64,000 nucleotides of DNA. Source: Torreya grandis (lineage: Eukaryota > Streptophyta > Pinopsida > Cupressales > Taxaceae). The position numbers and the translations under genes were made by a program. Below, piece by piece: positions 48,352 to 59,125 of this stretch (within the stretch, counting starts at the first letter, position 1; every line of letters begins with the position of its first letter). The DNA lies in contig JARHVA010006305.1 in the NCBI GenBank assembly GCA_037957365.1, positions 186,001 through 250,000 of the forward strand, read 5' to 3'. The notes beneath the pieces were generated by a model. It saw only the letters and a list, made by a program, of their open reading frames with translations, had not been told where the DNA came from and ran no database searches.

Positions 48352-49394
48352 TGTTAGGTTGTGGAGCTAAAAGCTTAACCCAGATGCAAACATGGAGGAG
48401 GGTGCTGAGTGTCACAATTGTCGACATCGATAAGATCACTGACGTCGAGCAGGGGTTGACAAAAAGTAACCAACATCGGCAGGAGTTGACTGATGTCGGT
48501 TACCTCCAGTCAGATAGGGACCGACGCCGGTCACCTGTGCAGTTCCAAAACTGCCTGTTGATGAACAGTTAGTTAACGAACTGATTGTTTACATGTTAAA
48601 GACTAGTTCAAGTCTTGAGCCACTTGTCTAATTATTATATGCATGGGATCTATATAATAGACTCATGGGGCTATATTGTAAAGTGTAGAACTAGGAGAGT
48701 TCTTCCCATGGTGGAATCACAAGGGTTCTTCCAGGTATGTAAGATCAGGATTGATTTGCAGGGTGTGCAAGATCAGGTTAGAGATCTACATGTGATAAGT
48801 AAGATCAGGTTGGTCTGCAGGGGTGTGTGTGTGCAAGGGTCAAAAGGAGATCTATGGGGTAGCAAGATCCAAGGTGACAACAACACATCAAGGAGCAAGA
48901 TCATGGTGAGATCTTCTTGGAGTACGGTGTGTACTCGGTTAGAGAGCAATAGAGGAAGGCAAGGTAGATCCTTCCATAAGTAAGATCATTTGAGTTGCAT
49001 GTTGTTGCAAGTTCATGGGAGATATACTTGGAGTGCATTGTGTACTCGATTGAGTATGTGTGTATACTCGGTGTACTGGCAATAGTGATACTGACTGGTT
49101 GGAGGTGAACAACAACTCTGTGTGTGAGTTGCTTGTTGGGACTGTAAGAGAGAGTGAGCTCTTGAAGAGATTTATTGTTTATGCCCTAGAGGTGTGGGAG
49201 CCTTAGAGGTGTGTAAGGAAGAAGACTGTGGCATCTTCTTTGTTGTATTTCCTTTTGGAAGAGTATTAATACAATTGGGTATTGTCTCTCATATTCTGTG
49301 TTATTTTTGAATTCTAGTTACTTGTGATTCTGGGTTAATTCTGCATGTTAGTTGCTTGTATATGGTAATCAGTTGTGCTTCCTAGATCCTAATA
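48352..49394 (+). repeat. Array LTR 4
   Basis: TGTTAGG to CCTAATA (decayed from CCTGACA), 1043 bp, then GTTGA of the right target copy. Confidence 0.92.
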
Positions 49395-49886
49395 GTTGAT
49401 CTGCAGTGTAGCAAGATCAAGGAGATCTGCGGGTGTGTGTGTGCAAGGTCAGTTAGATATGCGGGGTAGCAAGATCAAGGAGATCTGCAATACAACAAGG
49501 TGCAAGATCAAGGAGATCTGCTATAAGGTAGGCAAAACAACCATTGAGTTGATTGTCACTGGTGGACGAGAGTAGGCAACAACAACCATTGGGTTGATTG
49601 TCACTGGAGGGAACAACAACTTGGTATTGAGTTGATTGTTGGTTGTAATTGATTGAGAGAGAGAACTCTTGAGGGAGAATTATTGTATGCCCAAGAGGTG
49701 TGGGAAGAGTGAGATTTCTTCATTGTATTTCCTTCTAGAAGAGTGTTAATATAGATTGTATTGTTTCTCGTATCTCCTATTCTTTGTTATCTCTAAATTC
49801 TAGTTACATGTTACTTCTAGTTTAATTTCGTGTTTAGTTGCTTATACAAAGGTAATCAAGTGTATTCTTAGGAGGGGATCCTGACA
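49395..49886 (+). repeat. 3' LTR of copia D, right piece
   Basis: Resumes at GTTGATCTGCAGTGTAGCAAG, the continuation of the sequence left at 44322, and ends GGGGATCCTGACA followed by ATGAC. Confidence 0.9.
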
Positions 49887-49891
49887 ATGAC

Positions 49892-51244
49892 ATCAATCTC
49901 TCACAATAGGAAAAGGTAAAGAGTATATTTAGAAAGAACCTGAACATTTAACATATTCCAAGAAGACAAAGTAAAGAGTATATTTTAAACAAAGGAACAT
50001 GTAATACATACCAATAATACTAATTAAATAGTATATTTACAAACAAGAATGGATAAACATTATTAATAACGTACAAATTCACATTTCCATCATACATCTC
50101 CATACAACAAGATTCACACTTCAGGGTTTTCCACAGGTATTTGTATTATGTGTGTTAGGAAAACTTTCCATTTTTATTTTTCATGCTCATGAACACCCAT
50201 CATGGAATTGACCTACCTTAATTTATTATTAGACATTTTCTTTCTTACTTTACGTAGTTCTATGAGATTTTTGTTTAAGATGTCAAGATGATATATAAGC
50301 AACTTGATCTTGACCTGCTTCTAGTTTCACAAGCTTAATCTTGTAAAATATTTTCTCTTAGCATTTATTTTTCTCTTTCAAATAATGTAACCCTCTTTCC
50401 AACACTATCACAAGTGTGGCCTCCATAACCAACTTATCTTTCTAGGATTTTAACTTTTTGTTTACAAGAATGTACACATCAACATAAACTTATATTTTAG
50501 TATCTACATATTCAATACCAATTTAAATGAAGTCATTTAAAAATAGTGTTAATTGTTACCTAAAAAATCATTTCTTTGCCTCTCCATAGTTTCTCTAATC
50601 CTAATCACCGAGGTGTCACTATTGAACCAATTGACATTGTATGCATGGTTGGAAGCATCATAACTCTTCTTATTACCAATTATATTTTTTGTTCGTGCCA
50701 TATTGGTCAAATAAAAAATGTTAAACATTGAAATATAGAAATATTAATTATAAAAAAAGACTAAAGTGACATAATGATAATTAACATGGACCTACAAGGT
50801 GTCTGCTTATATATTTGTTACAACTTATGGGAACAATAAAAAAATATATCTATGGAACTAGTATTAAAAAAATTTACATAAAAAAATAATCTCCATTATT
50901 ATATCCTTATCCTCCTTTGAAATGGTGCTATAACATATTCAAATATTCAAATTAATCAAAGGTTAGTGTATTTTTTCAGTCATTTGATCATCTACCTTTT
51001 ATTTAGATTTACAATATAAATCTAAGAGACATGGGAGAAAATCAATAGATTTAATCTATTGTAGTATAATCTAAAAGACATAAAAACCCTTATAAATTTA
51101 AGGCAATTAAATTCTCAATCTCACGTTGTATAGTTTGAAAGACATAAAAAGCTAATTCATTTTAAAATTCTATAGTTATTTTTCATCATCTTGATCATTT
51201 CTTGGTAATCTATTTTATCTTATTTTTATACCTATAATGAAGTG

Positions 51245-51334
<90 letters not shown>

Positions 51335-52631
51335 TAGTATAATAAAATAAGTGCCTATCATAGATTGGGATACATGGGAGACTCAGTGAAATGATTCTGC
51401 ATAGGATCAAGATGATGCATATGGTACTGGATACAATGCATGAGACAAATAATCACATGGGTATATGGAGAAGGATAAAGGGGTGTTTCCAAATAAGGCA
51501 TTCCAAATAAGAATTATTTCATTTTAAGAGAATTATTTATTATTTTATATAGGAATCAACCAACTTTATTATTAATGCCAATGAAATCCACCATTTTCAA
51601 TCATCAATTAATGAAATGGTAAGTTTTAAAATGACCTAGAACAAATCACAAGAATCATAAGGCATATGTGTAAATGTTGTATAGTGTTTGATATAAACAA
51701 AACTAGTGAATTATTAAAACTTCACAAAAAGGATTGTATTTGCGTATATCTCTTCATTATTTTATTTTCCAGTGCATATTAAGAGAGGGAACAAGACATA
51801 AAAACATATAGAAAGATTAAAAAATAAAAGTCAACCAATAAAATAAAATGTCATGATCAATTTATAAATTCCTTTTTAAATATTTCATTTAGAATTCTCT
51901 TTCTATAGTTTAACAAATAAGATGCACATTTAAGATGAAAATATATTTTATCCTCAATTTTAGTGTTGGAATCAACACTTAGGTAAAAAAAAAAAATTAG
52001 GTGTGTAATATTAGCTATCAAATTAAAGCATACAATAAGATTTATGTATGGAGATCTACACTTGTGCATCAATCCTTTTGAAACCTTGATATTATACCTT
52101 AAATATTAACATGAATACAATGTCACAATCTATAATACACAATCACCATGAAATACCATAAACTATAAATCATCTACAACATAGATACAAGAATAAGAGT
52201 GTGAAATTAATAAATCCATTTACACCAATGCCAATGGCCTTGTAACATGACTTTAGGTTAGAAATTTTTTAGGTAATGAAAAAGAAAGGGAATTATAAGA
52301 ATGTTTCAGTAATTTGTTTTAAAAATGGAATGCCATCATTGTGATAACATTGCATAGCTGTCAAGATGTTCTTATCAACTAAAACATAGTATATAAAAAC
52401 CTAACAAAACCACATTTAACTCTATCCCTATTTTAAAATAGGTTATAGAGCCCTTAAAACAACATTAGTACTTTCATTAACAAGCAAAAAACTATGAAAC
52501 TTTATATACCTAAATAATAATTTAAAATGAACTAGACAAATGATTCTCATAGTTTAATAGTACATTATCACATGGTCTACAGATAAAATTAAACACAAAT
52601 TCTTTCATCAACATCAAGAATAGGTTTTTAT
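49892..52631. other. AT-rich host spacer
   Basis: No gene or transposon motif recognised. It contains the TA microsatellite at 51247-51330 and ends at the left target copy (TTTAT) of copia E. Confidence 0.5.
51247..51330. repeat. (TA)n microsatellite, about 84 bp
   Basis: Uninterrupted TA dinucleotide run. Confidence 0.97.
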
Positions 52632-54068
52632 TGTTGGGTGTGAATCCAATATTCATAGTCACTATTCATTAACACTATTCAAAATCACTATTCATGGTGA
52701 CATGGCATGCAGGTGATGTGGCATGTAGATGATGTGGTATGTTGGTGATATGGCATGCAAGTGATGTGGTAAGAAGGTGATGTGGCATAAGCCCATGGAG
52801 GGTCTCAAGTGTGATTAGGATGATGTGATAGGTGTGGGGTGTAACACTCCACTAGAGGATATGGGTTTTGTCCTTGATGAGTAACATGGGGTTGTCATGT
52901 GGTGTAAAATATAAGAGGTCATGTATGGGTAGAATTTATATGGGGACCCATGATTCACATGTTTGTAAAAAGTCAAAAGGTGGTTGCAACACCTTTTGGA
53001 CTTGTATGTGCACATGGATGAAGAAAACAAGAAGAACATTATTTGTAATTGCCCTCACAAGTGTAAGTGAGGTACAATTTTTGGAGTCACATGGGGTGGC
53101 TTGGATCTTATCTAAAATGAAGCATCTAATTTTTTGACCCCTAGAAGTGAAGACAAGATGAACACTATTGGTGTTTGAAATCACTTGTGGAAGTAGGGCA
53201 CAGGTTTTGTAACCACATAGAGGTGGCCCATAATCTTATCTAAAGGTGGATCTACCTTTATGGAGTTTTGCACATGGAGATAAAATTTTTGATGATCATT
53301 ATTCACCCCATATGGAGTGTCACAATTTTTTGGCCCGCCATGTGTTTCTCTCCCTCTCTTCTCATTGTAAAATGTTATAAAGTATTATGTTTTACTTGTA
53401 TTTTATTATCCTTGGATGGATCACTCTTGGATCCTTTCAAGATTGAGCTTGCATGTTAAGAGGAAGGATCTTGGAATGATTTTAATCTTAGCTCATATAG
53501 ATGCTTGGGTTATAAGCATTATGCATGCTTTGTTTTAAGCATGGATATCCTTGAGGTCAGAGGTTAGAGCTTGAAAGGCTATGTTAGCTTGGCTCACCTG
53601 GTTAGAGACTTAGAGCTTGGAGTCTTGTTAACTCAACTCATGGAGATGGAGGTTGATTCTTGGATCTTACATTGGATTCTATGGTTATTAACATTATATA
53701 GAGATGCATGTTATAACTTAGAGGTTAGATCTTAGAAGGCTTGGTTTAAGCTTGGCTCATATGAGTGCTTGGTTTTTAGTATTTGAAGGAGTTATTGAGA
53801 GGATGCTATGGTAGAGAGTTTTGTTGATGAAATATGAAGTTTTAAAGGTACCATTGTCCCATGGTTTTTCCCTTGATGGTTGTGCAAGGGTTTCCACATA
53901 TATCTTGTGTAATGTGATCTCCCCTGTGTTGTGTTGGTTTTGTAGCTTGTTTTATTTCCACATTAATTCTTGCACATGTTTTAGTATTATGTTTTGGTCC
54001 CTAAAAAGTTATATTAGAACTAGGATTTAGCTATTGGTACCTAATCCATATATGTGTTGATCCTAATA
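52632..54068 (+). repeat. 5' LTR of copia E
   Basis: Holds six perfect-length 16-bp tandem units (GGTGATGTGGCATGCA) at 52696-52791 and TCACTATTCA repeats just before. TTATAAAG near 53370 is a possible TATA box. It ends CCTAATA. Confidence 0.88.
52696..52791. repeat. 16-bp tandem repeat in LTR
   Basis: Six units of 16 bp with consensus GGTGATGTGGCATGCA. The partner LTR has a rearranged version at about 55650-55790. Confidence 0.88.
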
Positions 54069-54070
54069 GA

Positions 54071-54082
54071 TGGTATCAGAGC
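54071..54082 (+). promoter_or_regulatory. Primer-binding site of copia E
   Basis: TGGTATCAGAGC two bases after the left LTR, tRNA-Met type. Confidence 0.9.
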
Positions 54083-54089
54083 CATGATT

Positions 54090-55595
54090 GTTGGTTGGTT
54101 TGTGAAAGTGGGAGCTACAGGTGGAGATACCAAGATGTGAAACAAAAAAAAGTTTTTATGGATGGTATTTATATTTGTGGGAGATGCAAATGGATAATGG
54201 AGAAAATTTTGAAAAAGCTTTACTAGATAGATTAGTAGCAACATAGTGTTTCTAATGAAAAAACAACTATATAGCTCGTGGTGGAGTAAGATGGTCTGTA
54301 TTGGTGTAGATGGAGGGTGATGATAAGACATGTACATTGTTTTAGTTTTTGATTGGTGAAGGGGTATAAGTTATGGGATCATACTACCATAATGTGTTAG
54401 CTGAGATGTTCAAAATTGATGAAAAGGAGGTACAATATTACTTGAAATTGTACCTATTAAAGTAGTTTAGGATTATGAAGAATATCAAGTGACACCTGAG
54501 GTTCTTGGAAGGATATAACACTTAGAGATGCATTGATTAAAGTGCTCAATGGTTGCAGTGTAGCAGAAGTGAGTACCTAGGAGGGATACAATGTAGCTAG
54601 CGTGAATATCCATGTAGACCAATGCATGGATTAACTCTGCATATGAGTTAGTTTGACATGCAATATAATAAGACATAATTTGAATTTAGGCTCAAAATCT
54701 TGATAGGTACAATAATGCACTGATTAACATGATAACTTCCCTAGAATTATTGACATGTGCCATGTTGAACATGTTGGGTAGTAGTTTTCTATGTGTAGAA
54801 GTTAGGTATTGATTTATACAGTTTCTTCTCTATTTTGTTGTTAACTACTATTAGAGTGCAGTGTGAACTTGTTGTTGTTCATGATTGGAGCAAATGGTTT
54901 CCTACATGGTGATCTCATGATGAGATGGAGTAGCTAGAGGGATATGTGGATGAGGCAAAGAGTTATTAGTTTGTAGATTGAAGACTTTATGGGTTAAATT
55001 AGATGTGTTGATGGAGTACAAGATACCTTCATGTAGATCCAAGGTTTTAGAAGATGTTGCTACTATGTGTTGATGACATGTTGAATACAGGCCTCAACAT
55101 GATCACTGGTATGATGGCTCATTTTAATAGGACACATGAGATGAAGGTTTCAGGGGCAAATCAAGGATGAAGATACATAGGGATATGAAATCAAGGAAGG
55201 AAGTGTCCCATTTCTTGTGGGTTTTTTTGAGTTGTCTTTTGGAGTGTCCTAGAATAGATGAGGAGAAGACATGGTTGTCCTATGTATTATATTCATCAGG
55301 AGTAAGAAAGCCTCATGTATGCCATGGTGTGTACTAAACTAGATACTTCCAAGTATTGGGAATAGTGAGTGGTTCATTGCAAAATCCTAAAGAAGGATGG
55401 GTCTATGGTGAAGTGGGTGTCACTTCTAATTCTGTAAATCAGCTATGAAGGAGCAAATGTTGACAAATCTAGTGAGGGTAGAGTAGTTTTAGTAGTGTAA
55501 AAAACTTAGATATTGGGCTTGTTAAGTGGGAATTAGTGGGCATGGATGGCATAATATGTAGGTGTGGTAAATCCTATGTATATTGAATTCAAGTG
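54090..55595 (+). pseudogene. Copia E gag-pol remnants
   Basis: A gag start near WELQVEIPRC and NGENFEKALLDRLVAT (about 54110-54250), then a gap, then reverse transcriptase pieces: FLHGDL (about 54898), a YGL/K segment, and the catalytic box CVDD at 55066-55077 (Tyr to Cys), ending with a SLMYAMVCTKLDTS segment (about 55310) and RNase H traces. Protease and integrase are missing. Many stops. Confidence 0.8.
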
Positions 55596-55601
55596 AGAGA
55601 T

Positions 55602-57111
55602 TTTTGGGTGTGAATCCAATATTCACAATCACTATTCATAATCACTATTCATGGTGACATAGAATGTGGGTGTGTGGTATGTAGTTATAGGGGTTACATG
55701 GTGGTGTGGTCTACAAGTGTTGTGGATGATGTGGCATGATAGTGATGTGGCATGTAAGTAATGTGGTAGGAAGGTGATGTGGCATAGGCCCATGGAGAGT
55801 CTCAAGTGTGATCAAGATGATGTGATAGGTGTGGGGAATATCACTCCACTAGATAACATGGGTTTTGTCCTTGGGGAGTCACATGGGTTTGTGATGTGGT
55901 GTAAAAGATAATAGGTCATGTATGCATCAAATTTATATGGTAACCCATGATTCAATTGTGTGGAGAAAGTTAAAAGGGGATTACAACACCTTTTGGACTT
56001 GTGTGTGCACATGGATGAAGAAGACAAGAAGAGAAATTTTATTTATTTCCCTCACATGTGTGAGTGGGGCATAATTTTTGGAGTCACATCAGGTGGCTTG
56101 GATCTTATCTAAAGTAGAGCATCCACTTTATTGACCCTTGAATATGAAGACAAGATGAACACTATTGGTGTTTGAAATCACTTGTGGAAGTGGGGCACAT
56201 GTTTTGGAGCTACATGAAGGTGGCCCATGATATTGTCTAAAGGTAGATCTACCTTTGTGGAATTTTGCACATGGATACAAAGTTGTTGATGATCATTTTT
56301 CACCCCACATGGAGTGTTGAAAATTTATTGGACCACCACGTGTTTCTCTCTCCCTCTCTCTTCTAATTGTAAAATGTTATAAATCATTATGTTCTCCTTG
56401 TATTTTTTCATCCTTGGATGGATCACTATTGGATCCTTACAAGCTTGAGCTTGCATGTTAGGAGGTTGGATCTTGGAATGCTTGGAAGTTTAGCTCACTT
56501 AGATTCTTGGGTTGTAAGCAGCATGCATGCTTTTTTTTAAGCATGGAGATCCTTAAGGTTAGAGGTTAGAGCCTATAACGCTATGTTAACTTGGCTCACC
56601 TGGTTGCAGACAAGCCTAGAATGCTATGTTAACTTGGCTCACCTGGTTGGAGACTTGGAGCTTAGAGGATTTTTAGCTTAGATCATGGAGATGGAGGTTG
56701 ATGCTTGGATCTCACATTGGATGTTATGGTTGTTAACATTGTATGGATTTATATGTTAAAACTTAGAGGTTAGAGTTTGGAAGGCTTGGCTGTAATCTTG
56801 GATCACTTGAGTGCTTGGTTTTTATCACTTGAAGGAGTTGCTAAAAGGATGATGTTGTAGAGAGTTTTGTTGATACAACATGAAGTCTTAAAGGTACCAT
56901 TTTCATTGGTTTTTCCCTTGTTGGTTGTGCAAGGGTTTCCACATATAGCTCATGTAATGTTTTCTCTCCTATGTTTTGTTATTTTTGTAGTTTGTTTTAT
57001 TTATGCATTAATTCTTGCACATGTTTTAGGATTATGTTTTGATTCCTAACAAGTTCTATCAGAGCTAGGCTTTAGCTGTTGGTACCTGAGCCATGCATGT
57101 GGATACTAACA
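55602..57111 (+). repeat. 3' LTR of copia E
   Basis: Similar to 52632-54068 but longer; it includes a duplicated TGTTAACTTGGCTCACCTGGTTG segment near 56580-56650. Confidence 0.88.
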
Positions 57112-57116
57112 GTTAT

Positions 57117-58044
57117 GTTTTATCCCTATTATATTTGATCTAGTGATTAGACAACCCTATGAAATTTTTATTATCCCTATCTCTTAGATATGCTGACCAA
57201 TTTCAATTGTCCATATTTGTACCACTTTCTTAATTTATTTATATCTTCATTGCAATCCATATATAAAGTAGCTTGATAGATAAAAGCATCAAAATTGAGA
57301 TGAACACCATTTTAACTAGCAAATGATTATGAAACATAATACACAAGGATGACACTAAAATACAACACAAATAAAAAAATTGTAGATCCTATAGAGACTT
57401 ATAATGCTATAGATTGATACATCTTATTATAAAATTTTGATCAAAGAAATAGTTTCAAGGAAACTTGCTATACACAAATACTTTGTGCTTATTTCATTCA
57501 CATTATAGCACATAAGACCTATAAATACTTCCTATCAAACATGTTATGCTGAATAAATGTTAATATGTAAACAAACAAACAAAGGAATAAATTTATAAGC
57601 ATCACTTTAAAATATATAATAAAAGTTTGGGAATCTACCATCATGAATTGCATTGTCACCTCATGATCTTATTTAAAACTCACATGTCTGATTTTTCATC
57701 ATTAAAAATATGTAATAATTCCAATCTAAGTCATCACCCCATCACATGTGCCATCTACCATCATGACTCATATTGACATCTCATCATCATATTTAAAATT
57801 CACATGTTTGATTTCTCACATCTAAATGCAACATTTATAAAATTCACATCTAAATACAACATCTAAATATCGCTAAAAAAATAAATACATCTAATTCCAT
57901 AACAATTATATTATATCAATGCAACATATAATGCAAAATAATAATTAAGTTTCATGCAAAATTGAACCCATTACAAAATGCATGTTGCAAATATGTTCAA
58001 ATTATTATATTTTCATATAATTTTTTTTTGAAAACTAATGTTCC
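57117..58044. other. AT-rich spacer
   Basis: No gene seen. A segment with CTACCATCATGA(A/C)T...CATTG(T/A)CA(C)CTCAT is duplicated at about 57637 and 57748. It ends in AATGTTCC, the left target copy of the LINE tail. Confidence 0.5.
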
Positions 58045-58192
58045 TTGATTTTATTTTAGTATAGTTTATTTTTGATGTTTTTGATGGGTGACCTTGTTTT
58101 GGCATGTTGATACTTCTGTATTTCTCTTTTGTGGTTCTAGGATCCCTGTAAAACTTGGTTTTTTACCCTATCAAAAAAAAAAATGTTCCATA
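58045..58192 (+). mobile_element. 5'-truncated LINE tail with target duplication
   Basis: About 148 bp ending AGGATCCCTGTAAAAC...ACCCTATC and an A-run. AATGTTCC occurs just before (58037-58044) and right after the A-run (to 58199), a target duplication of seven to eight bases. The tail matches the LINE 3' end at 19900-19980, so both belong to one LINE family. Confidence 0.75.
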
Positions 58193-58199
58193 ATGTCAT

Positions 58200-58663
58200 T
58201 TTATTCTATATTTCCTATTGAACATAATATAGTGGATAATTATATTAAATATTTCACATTTATTTGGGTCCTTGTGAACTAAGAGAGGGGTCACTCTTGT
58301 TTTTTGTGGGTTTTTCAATGACTGTGTGCATGGTTTAGTATCATATTTTTTAGACTCATCTAGTCATTTATCCCAAAACAAAATAGTCCATTGTACGCAC
58401 AACATAATATTAAAAACACACTATATTTTCCATATAATATAACAAGATAAATTTTATTCTCCAAAATGTTCAAAAATCATAATATATTAGCCATTAAAAT
58501 TTTGGGACAACTTTAACAAACAATCTAAACATTTCACCTAGTCCTAATATGTTCAATGCATACAAAATTTGAAAAATCCAAAAAATCCATTTTCAACATA
58601 AAAGATAGTCCTAAAATGCAATTTATCTCTTGATAATATTCTATTGTCAAAAAATTAAGATTT
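58200..58663. other. AT-rich spacer
   Basis: No feature recognised. Confidence 0.4.
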
Positions 58664-59125
58664 TTAGTGTAAACAAATATAAAAACAAACTACTCCACTA
58701 TGAGATTTAAAAAACATGCAATATAAAATTATTACTTGAGTCAGTATGATGCTACGCTTCACATATAAAGTACACCAGATGGAAAACCCATGGATGCATT
58801 TGGAAAACTTATTTACAAAGGATCTTGGATAAGGTAATGGTATTTTTGGCAATATGACGTCTATTACAGATACCACAATGCACTCTGGTGTGACTTTCTT
58901 TACATGGCAAGTAACATTTTTTCCCAAGCCATGCAATTTTGATTTTCCCACTAACTTTCCATCCATATAAAGCTCCACCTTCTCCCAAAAAAAAATATTA
59001 CCCCCCTCATCATCCATCTCACCCTCTTTCATCTCTCCCTCCACAATGTCTTTGTCGTTCATGCCCTCTTCTCAACTCTCCTAGTTTACATGAGATGGTT
59101 GCACTTCATCAATTGGAAAGTTAGA
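58664..59125 (-). pseudogene. Possible CACTA Tnp1-like fragment
   Basis: A 132-codon minus-strand frame from ATG 59062 reads an acidic N-terminus (EGEMKEGEMDDEGG), then VELYMDGKLVGKSKLHG, CHVKKVTPECIVVSV and LPKIPLPYPRSF. The order LY-x-DGK-x-VGK, a Cys/His turn, VVSV and PLPYPR resembles the Tnp1/En/Spm-type domain (Transposase_23) of plant CACTA transposons. The last 25-30 codons look non-coding. Upstream the same frame reads FPIDEVQPSHVN with two stops before the ATG, so the gene is probably longer and broken. The family call is tentative. Confidence 0.45.

Larger units (their letters stand above)
44323..49394 (+). mobile_element. Trimeric array of a short non-autonomous copia element
   Basis: Four LTRs (44323-45367, 45667-46711, 47011-48052, 48352-49394; 1045, 1045, 1042 and 1043 bp) separated by three internal segments of exactly 299 bp. 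The outer flanks are ATTGA (44318-44322) and GTTGA (49395-49399), one target duplication with one change. Each interior has a primer site, a leader, the first gag codons with the start codon lost, and a tail shared with copia D. It cannot code for protein and must have moved in trans. No target duplications occur between units, so the array is a single insertion or was amplified in place. Confidence 0.93.
39267..49886 (+). mobile_element. Ty1/copia element D with nested array
   Basis: Bounded by TGTTAAG on the left and CCTGACA on the right, with perfect 5-bp target copies ATGAC at 39262-39266 and 49887-49891. Order: full 5' LTR (39267-40084), two primer sites, a second partial LTR (40127-40703), primer site, gag-pol pseudogene (40792-43801), 3' LTR split into 43888-44322 and 49395-49886 by the trimeric array at 44323-49394. 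Parts of integrase and reverse transcriptase are deleted. Confidence 0.92.
52632..57111 (+). mobile_element. Shrunken Ty1/copia element with long LTRs (copia E)
   Basis: LTRs 52632-54068 (1437 bp) and 55602-57111 (1510 bp) surround only 1.5 kb of interior. The left LTR starts TGTTGGGTGTGAATCC; the right starts TTTTGGG (decayed) and ends ACTAACA. A tRNA-Met site follows the left LTR and AAGTGAGAGAT precedes the right. The flanks TTTAT (52627-52631) and GTTAT (57112-57116) match at four of five bases. Large internal deletions leave copia fragments only. Confidence 0.88.

Noticed and set aside
45618..48983. Several frames of 70-122 codons in the trimeric array
   Set aside because: They lie in LTRs, repeat in each unit and match no protein; the LTR structure explains them.
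53821..54030. Short frame in copia E LTR with membrane-like residues
   Set aside because: Lies wholly in the LTR; the paired LTR has the frame altered.
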